This document shows, one piece after another, positions 56,646 through 61,767 of a stretch of 61,767 nucleotides of DNA. This DNA is from Planctomycetia bacterium (GTDB taxonomy: Bacteria; Planctomycetota; UBA1135; GCA-002686595): NCBI GenBank assembly GCA_005799545.1, contig SYGM01000009.1:1-61767 (forward strand), written 5' to 3'. Position 1 is the stretch's first letter. Each line of letters starts with the position of its first letter. The position numbers were made by a program, and so were the translations under genes. The notes below the pieces were generated by a model. That model was not told where the DNA came from. It saw only the letters and a program-made list of their open reading frames with translations, and did no database searches.

Positions 56646-57152
56646 ATGTGCCATAAGCAGAGGCAAGGCTTCACTCTGATCGAGCTGACCGTGGTGATGG
56701 CGATCCTCACGGTGGCCGTGCTGTTCTTCACGCAGGTGATGCTGGCGTCGCGCCGTCTCGATCCTGTGGCGGAGGAGAGCCGGATGGCAGCAGAAGCCGC
56801 ACGCATCCGTTTGGAGGAAATGCGCGCGCTGCCCTTCGAGCAGATCTTTGGCGCCTATCGCTCGGGTCAACCGAAGGCGCGCTTCGACGTGGCGGGCCTC
56901 AGTCCGGCACCCGGACAGGACAGCGTGGGACTCATCGAGCTGCCGGAACTGGCCGGCGCGCTGCGTGAGGACATCGAGAACAAGGCTTGGGGACTGCCGC
57001 GCGATCTCAACCGAGACGGCGAAGTCGATGCATCCGATCACGCGCTGGACGCCCTGATCCTGCCGGTGACGGTCCGCCTGGAGTGGGCCAGCAAGAACGG
57101 CAAGGACGGCAGGCGGTCTCTGGTACTGCATTCCATGCTCGCACGCCTATGA
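56646..57152 (+). CDS. Type II secretion/type IV pilus pseudopilin
   Basis: KQRQGFTLIELTVVMAILTVAVLFF class III prepilin peptide. Confidence 0.85.
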   Translation: MCHKQRQGFTLIELTVVMAILTVAVLFFTQVMLASRRLDPVAEESRMAAEAARIRLEEMRALPFEQIFGAYRSGQPKARFDVAGLSPAPGQDSVGLIELPELAGALREDIENKAWGLPRDLNRDGEVDASDHALDALILPVTVRLEWASKNGKDGRRSLVLHSMLARL

Positions 57153-57775
57153 GGATCCACGCCCACAGCACCGGTCCTCGCGAGAGGACCTGCCCGCGGA
57201 GCGGCTTCACGCTGCTGGAAGTGCTCGTGGCTGCCGCGCTGGCGGGTGTGCTGCTCTTCAACATCCAGCTGCTGGTGACCGACGCACGTGAAGACCTGGA
57301 AGACACGACGCTCCAGAGCGAGGTCAACCTTCAGGCACAGCGCGCGCTCGATCGCATCGCGCTGGCCGTGATGGGGGCGCTCGCCAGCGATGTGCACGTC
57401 AAGAAGAGCGCCCCGGACTCTTCGGACACGATTCACTACACGTCGGTGGTCGGCTTTGAGGACGGACAGCCCGTCATCAGCGAGCCGCAGTCGATCGCGC
57501 TGACGGCTCAGTCGGGACGCGAGGTCAGCTGGTACTCGAAGCCGGGTACGAGCGAGGAAACACGCGTGGTGTGGGCGCGACATCTGCGCGAATTCTGCGC
57601 AGGTGAGGTCGCCAATGGATTGGACGACAACGGCAACGGTCTCGTGGACGAGAAAGGCCTCGCCTTCGAGGTCGACGGTCCGATGGTCACGATCTGTCTG
57701 ACGATCGAGCGTCCAGGACGAGACGGCAAGTTGGTCACGAAGCGTCTGGAAACGAGGGTTACATGTCGAAACTGA
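57149..57775 (+). CDS. PilW/GspJ-like pseudopilin
   Basis: RSGFTLLEVLVAAALAGVLLFNIQLLVTDARED; ATGA overlap with preceding gene. Confidence 0.82.
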   Translation: MRIHAHSTGPRERTCPRSGFTLLEVLVAAALAGVLLFNIQLLVTDAREDLEDTTLQSEVNLQAQRALDRIALAVMGALASDVHVKKSAPDSSDTIHYTSVVGFEDGQPVISEPQSIALTAQSGREVSWYSKPGTSEETRVVWARHLREFCAGEVANGLDDNGNGLVDEKGLAFEVDGPMVTICLTIERPGRDGKLVTKRLETRVTCRN

Positions 57776-59217
57776 ACTCCAAGCGGCGCGGAGCCGTGCT
57801 GATTCCCGCGGTGATCTGCGTGATGACCGTTGCGGCACTGAGCACGGCCTATCTTCAGCTCTCGATGGACAAGTCGCGTGAAGCGCGCGGAGCCGTCGAT
57901 CAGAAGAAGGCGTTCTATGTGGCGGAAGCAGGACTCGCGGAAGCGTTCTACGGCATCGCGCAAGGCAAAAGCGGTTCCGTGGCCGGACCGGATCAGCCTG
58001 CGGGCTTCGGCGGGGGAGTCTTCTGGGTCGAATCGGAGGATCTGGGCGCGGGCAAGGTCGCGCTGCGCAGCACGGGCCTCGTGGGCTCGGGTCGTGCTTC
58101 GCTGGCGATCACGCTGCAGCGCGATGCGGATGCGCTCGGCAAGCTGGGTCTGTTTTCCGAGCAGGAGATGCAGATCGAATCAGGAGCACTGCTGGATACC
58201 TACGACTCCGAGCTGGGCACGTACGCTTCCCAGGCGGCGATCGCCGAGACCGGTGACTGCGTCTCGAGCAACGGCAGCATCACGCTGGCGGGCGCGCCCG
58301 GCGCCCTCATCCGCGGCGATGCGCGCCCGGGGCCTCAAGGCAGCGTGATGCGCAGCAAGACAGCGCAGGTGACCGGCTCGATGGCTCCGGCCTCCGAACT
58401 GCGTTCGCTGGCCGAAGTGGACATCCCGCAGCCGACCCACGTCTCGGACTATGAACACGACCACGCTGGCGCTGCCTTCCTCGCCTCGGGCGATTACGGT
58501 TTCGGACAGTGGACGGTGCGCGGCGGCGGCACGCTGACCGTACGCGGACCCGCGCAGATCATCGTCGATGAGCTGAGACTCGAGGCAAACTCGCGCCTGG
58601 TTTTCGACACGGGCAGCGGCGCCATCACGCTCTGGGTGCGCAACCAGATCACGACCGACGCCGGAACCTGGCTTTCCAGCAGCGCCGAAGGGACGGATCG
58701 CTTCAGCCTGATACTGGGCGGAAGCACTGCCAGTCTGGCGGGTGGCGGCGTGATCCACGGGCTTGTCTATGCGCCTCTGGCGGAATTCGCCTGGCCGGGT
58801 GGACTGGAGCTTTACGGAAGCGTGGCCGCACGCCGTCTGACCATCGAGTCCAACGCCCGGCTGCACTACGACCGTGCGCTGGGCCGGGCTCCGGAGACTT
58901 CCAGCGGCATTCCCGAGCTTGTGTGCTGGCGGGTGATGGAGCTGCCCGATGTGCCGCTGGTGACGATGAAATTCGATCCGCTCACGGTGCTCCGCATCAA
59001 CAGCGTGGAGCCGGTGAAGGCAGAGCTCGCGCACGAAGCGGCACTGACGGCCGTCGAAGACGGCGAGGCCGCAGAGGAATCGAAGACGCCGTCCGGAACG
59101 CAATCACAGTTGGATTCGTCCGACGAGAGCGGCGCCAAGAACGACTCCAAGCCGTCGAAGGGCAAGCGCAAGTCCGGCAAGAAGAAGTGGGATATGCCGC
59201 GCTCCGGAGGATTCTGA
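57763..59217 (+). CDS. PilX-like protein with extended exported domain and charged C-terminus
   Basis: RRGAVLIPAVICVMTVAALSTAYLQLSMDKSREARGAVDQKKAFYVAEAGLAEA; C-terminal SSDESGAKNDSKPSKGKRKSGKKKW; overlaps preceding gene by 13 nt. Confidence 0.75.
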   Translation: MSKLNSKRRGAVLIPAVICVMTVAALSTAYLQLSMDKSREARGAVDQKKAFYVAEAGLAEAFYGIAQGKSGSVAGPDQPAGFGGGVFWVESEDLGAGKVALRSTGLVGSGRASLAITLQRDADALGKLGLFSEQEMQIESGALLDTYDSELGTYASQAAIAETGDCVSSNGSITLAGAPGALIRGDARPGPQGSVMRSKTAQVTGSMAPASELRSLAEVDIPQPTHVSDYEHDHAGAAFLASGDYGFGQWTVRGGGTLTVRGPAQIIVDELRLEANSRLVFDTGSGAITLWVRNQITTDAGTWLSSSAEGTDRFSLILGGSTASLAGGGVIHGLVYAPLAEFAWPGGLELYGSVAARRLTIESNARLHYDRALGRAPETSSGIPELVCWRVMELPDVPLVTMKFDPLTVLRINSVEPVKAELAHEAALTAVEDGEAAEESKTPSGTQSQLDSSDESGAKNDSKPSKGKRKSGKKKWDMPRSGGF

Positions 59218-59221
59218 GGCC

Positions 59222-60115
59222 ATGCTGCTCGCGCTAATGCTGTGTCTGCTGCAGGATCCGCCCGCCCTCGCCGAATGGTCGCGTCAGCGGACGGACCTCA
59301 GCGCGGCCACGGTGAGTGTGCGGCAGCAATGGCTCGCAGCCTGCCTCAAGGCTGGCGATGATCCGACGCTGCGCGCCGCTGCGCTCGAGATCTACGCCCA
59401 GATCGGGGGCAGGACACACCTCCGGCCGGTGCTCGAATGGCTGGCGGAGGATCCCACACCCCAGGCGCGCATCGCCGTGCGCTCGATCTGTGCGCGTGAT
59501 CCGGAGGGCGTGGAGACTTTGCTCGCCATCGCATCGCATTCGGTTGCGCTGCGCCCCCAAGCCTGTGTGCTGGTGGTCGAGCTGGGCAGTGCCGCCTCCG
59601 CAGCGGAACCGCGCGTCGGAGAGCACATTCTCTCCATGCTCGCGGAACCTGAATCGCAGCTGTGCAGCGAGTTGGTGCTCCTGGCGGGTCGCGGCCATCT
59701 TCAGGCCGCGGTTCCGCGTCTCGTGGAACTCATGGCCGCCGAGTCATCCGGTCTGCGCCGCGATGCGCACTGGTCACTGCAGCAGATCACCGGCCTGGGT
59801 CTGCAGCCGCGCGCCGAAGACTGGCGCGTGTGGTTCGATCGCGAGCAGCAGTGGTGGCATGAGCGCCTGTCTCCGACTCTGGCTGCTCTGGAAGCGGAGG
59901 ACCCGCTGGTTCAGCAACGAGGCCTGCGCGAACTCGGAGAGCGCCACTGGCGTCGCGGGGAACTTCGTCCCGCACTGGAGCAGTTTCTGACCCGCGCCGA
60001 CGAGCCCCGCGCACGGCAGGCCGAGGCGCTGCTGTTGCGCTGGCAGGAATCGCAGCGGAAAAAAGTTCCCGATGCTCGGCCGATACGGCGCGTCAGTCCC
60101 CGGCGCGACATCTGA
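59222..60115 (+). CDS. HEAT-repeat-like exported protein
   Basis: N-terminal hydrophobic segment; repeated helical units (DPTLRAAALEIYAQIG; PQARIAVRSICARDPEGVETLLAIA; AVPRLVELMAAESSGLRRDAHWSLQQITG). Confidence 0.7.
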   Translation: MLLALMLCLLQDPPALAEWSRQRTDLSAATVSVRQQWLAACLKAGDDPTLRAAALEIYAQIGGRTHLRPVLEWLAEDPTPQARIAVRSICARDPEGVETLLAIASHSVALRPQACVLVVELGSAASAAEPRVGEHILSMLAEPESQLCSELVLLAGRGHLQAAVPRLVELMAAESSGLRRDAHWSLQQITGLGLQPRAEDWRVWFDREQQWWHERLSPTLAALEAEDPLVQQRGLRELGERHWRRGELRPALEQFLTRADEPRARQAEALLLRWQESQRKKVPDARPIRRVSPRRDI

Positions 60116-60157
60116 TCGCTCAAGCCCGTCCAGCGGACACGTCGATGCGGGAATACC

Positions 60158-60616
60158 ATGGCTTCTCGTCACAAGCGCCGCATCAAGCTGATCCAGCCTC
60201 GCCTGCAGCTGAAGCTGGTCGGAACCTTTTGCGGGCTGACGCTGCTGGCGCTGGGATTGCAGCTGCTGGTCTTCCTGGAGGGGATCAGCCGCATCGCCGA
60301 GCAGTTGCCAGCCGACCACGGTGTTCTGATGGATGCCGTACCCACGCTCGTGTGGCAGTCCAGCGCGCTCGCACTGCTGGTCGTTCTGCCGTTGGTGCTG
60401 TTCGTTGGCGTTCTCGTCACCTTCCGCATCGCCGGTCCGCTCTACCGCATCGAGAAGCACCTGCGCAGCCTGATTGCGGGTGAAGATCCCGGAGAGTGCC
60501 GCCTGCGCAAGGGGGATGAACTCCAGAACCTGTGCGGGCTCGTCAACCGCGCCACCGAAGAGGTGCGCCTGCGCAACGGCGCCGAACGCGGCAGCGAAGA
60601 TCGCAAGGCGGCCTGA
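60158..60616 (+). CDS. Membrane protein with two TM and HAMP-like region
   Basis: LVGTFCGLTLLALGLQLLVFL...LALLVVLPLVLFVGVLVTFRIAGPLYRIEKHLRSLIAGEDPGECRLRKGDELQNLCGLVN. Confidence 0.75.
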   Translation: MASRHKRRIKLIQPRLQLKLVGTFCGLTLLALGLQLLVFLEGISRIAEQLPADHGVLMDAVPTLVWQSSALALLVVLPLVLFVGVLVTFRIAGPLYRIEKHLRSLIAGEDPGECRLRKGDELQNLCGLVNRATEEVRLRNGAERGSEDRKAA

Positions 60617-60618
60617 GC

Positions 60619-61767
60619 ATGCTGGCCCGGGGACGATCCTTGCGCGCGACGATCATCCTGATCCTCGCGGCGGTGGTTCTGGTCTATGCGGTCGTTGACG
60701 CGGCCGTACAGCGCTTCATCGTCTATCCAAGCTTCGAACGGCTTGAAGAGCAGAGTGCCGAACGCGATCTGGAGCGCGTGCGCGAAGCGTTCGCCAGCGA
60801 GCTCGCGCACCTGGAGTTGCGAGGATGGGACTGGACGCGCCTGGCGGACGTGAGCACGCTCGTCGACGGCCGCAGCGCGCGCAAGAACCCGCTCGACATG
60901 CAGGTGCTCGCGCAGAACCGCGTGCATCTGCTGATGGTCTGCGGATCTGACGGCAGGGTGCTGTGGGGCGGCACGACGCGCGATCCCGGGGCTGAGCTGC
61001 CGGAATATGCGCGCTTCCGGGATTTTCCGATGGAGCGCTTGTCCGCGTCCCATCCGCTGCTGTTGCAGTTGCCGGCCGGTGGCCGGGAAGTGGTCAGCGG
61101 CCTCATGAAGACGGAACACGGAGCGATGCTCGTGTGCGCCCGACGCTTTGCGACGCCGGCTGGCTCGCAGGGCTCGGTGCTGATGGGCCGATTGCTTTCG
61201 GAGGCCTATGTGGACGGCCTCGCTCGACAGACCGGCGTTGCCTTCAGCCTGCGGCCGGTGGAGGAACCGCCGCGCGAGGCCGAGGCGCGCCGCTCCTTCG
61301 AGGAGGCCACTGCCACGGGGCTGCCCGTCTTGCGCGCCCTCGGCTCGGAAGAGCTCGAAGCCAGCCTGTCGCTGGTCGACCTGCAGCATGCTCCGATCGC
61401 GGTGATTGAAGCGCGCGTGGACCGCGCGATTGCGCGGCGTGGTACCAGAGCCATGCAGTATGCGCTCTCCTCAACCCTTGCCGCAGGCTTGCTGATGATG
61501 CTGGTGCTGCTTTTCCTGCTGCAGCGTGCCGTACTGAAGCCGATTGACCTGCTCACCCGGCACGCAGTCGAGGTGGGGCGCACCGATGCGCTGTCTCGCC
61601 GTCTGAAGTCCGCGCGGACCGACGAGCTTGGCGTGCTCGCGCGCGAGTTCGATTCGATGGTCGCCAAGCTCGAAGCCTCGCGCGCCGAGCTGCTGCAGAC
61701 GGCGCGCGAAGCGGGCATGTCGGAGATCGCCACGGGTGTGCTGCACAACGTCGGCAACGTGCTCAAC
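60619..61767 (+). CDS. Sensor histidine kinase with CHASE4-like sensor and HAMP (3' end beyond window)
   Basis: Manual translation open to 61767: TM-YPSFERLEEQSAERDLERVREAFASELAHLELRGWDWT...TM-KPIDLLTRHAVEVGRTDALSRRLKSARTDELGVLAREFDSMVAKLEASRAELLQTAREAGMSEIATGVLHNVGNVLN (HisKA H-box). Confidence 0.88.
   Translation, partial: MLARGRSLRATIILILAAVVLVYAVVDAAVQRFIVYPSFERLEEQSAERDLERVREAFASELAHLELRGWDWTRLADVSTLVDGRSARKNPLDMQVLAQNRVHLLMVCGSDGRVLWGGTTRDPGAELPEYARFRDFPMERLSASHPLLLQLPAGGREVVSGLMKTEHGAMLVCARRFATPAGSQGSVLMGRLLSEAYVDGLARQTGVAFSLRPVEEPPREAEARRSFEEATATGLPVLRALGSEELEASLSLVDLQHAPIAVIEARVDRAIARRGTRAMQYALSSTLAAGLLMMLVLLFLLQRAVLKPIDLLTRHAVEVGRTDALSRRLKSARTDELGVLAREFDSMVAKLEASRAELLQTAREAGMSEIATGVLHNVGNVLN

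Noticed and set aside
1-61767. CRISPR arrays, transposons, prophage, integrative element at the tRNA-Leu
   Set aside because: No spaced direct repeats, no transposase/integrase motifs, and no repeated tRNA 3' fragment noticed by eye.

Overview
High-GC chromosomal window. Many features suggest a planctomycete: secreted proteins with a C-terminal 'CPCxNP..G..GCxNS' domain, a Ser/Thr kinase fused to a formylglycine-generating-enzyme (FGE)-type domain and divergent from an ECF-like sigma factor, and several cell-surface glycan genes. There are about 56 credible genes and one tRNA-Leu(GAG). I saw no rRNA, CRISPR array, transposase or prophage. The main blocks are: (i) a minus-strand glycan operon (about 20.5 to 8.8 kb) with three paralogous multi-TM proteins that share LDxSW / FTYGxLGWF motifs and end in an NPCBM-like domain, plus a polyprenyl-phosphate-type GT2, another large membrane protein and a methyltransferase, converging on a UDP-sugar dehydrogenase/epimerase pair; (ii) an MFP-ABC exporter (35.4-39.9 kb); (iii) a second surface-glycan locus with three GT4s, a flippase, a DegT-like aminotransferase and a GT-C/YfhO-like protein (46.4-56.5 kb); (iv) a pseudopilin trio (56.6-59.2 kb). 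The most interesting observations are the GT-C-like/NPCBM-like triad, an in-frame amber codon in the kinase, an apparent AUC start for rsfS, a near-perfect hairpin that hides a Shine-Dalgarno sequence and abuts an AUG, and recurrent C7-C8 tracts directly preceding AUG codons. All functional calls come from motif recognition by eye; no database search was run.
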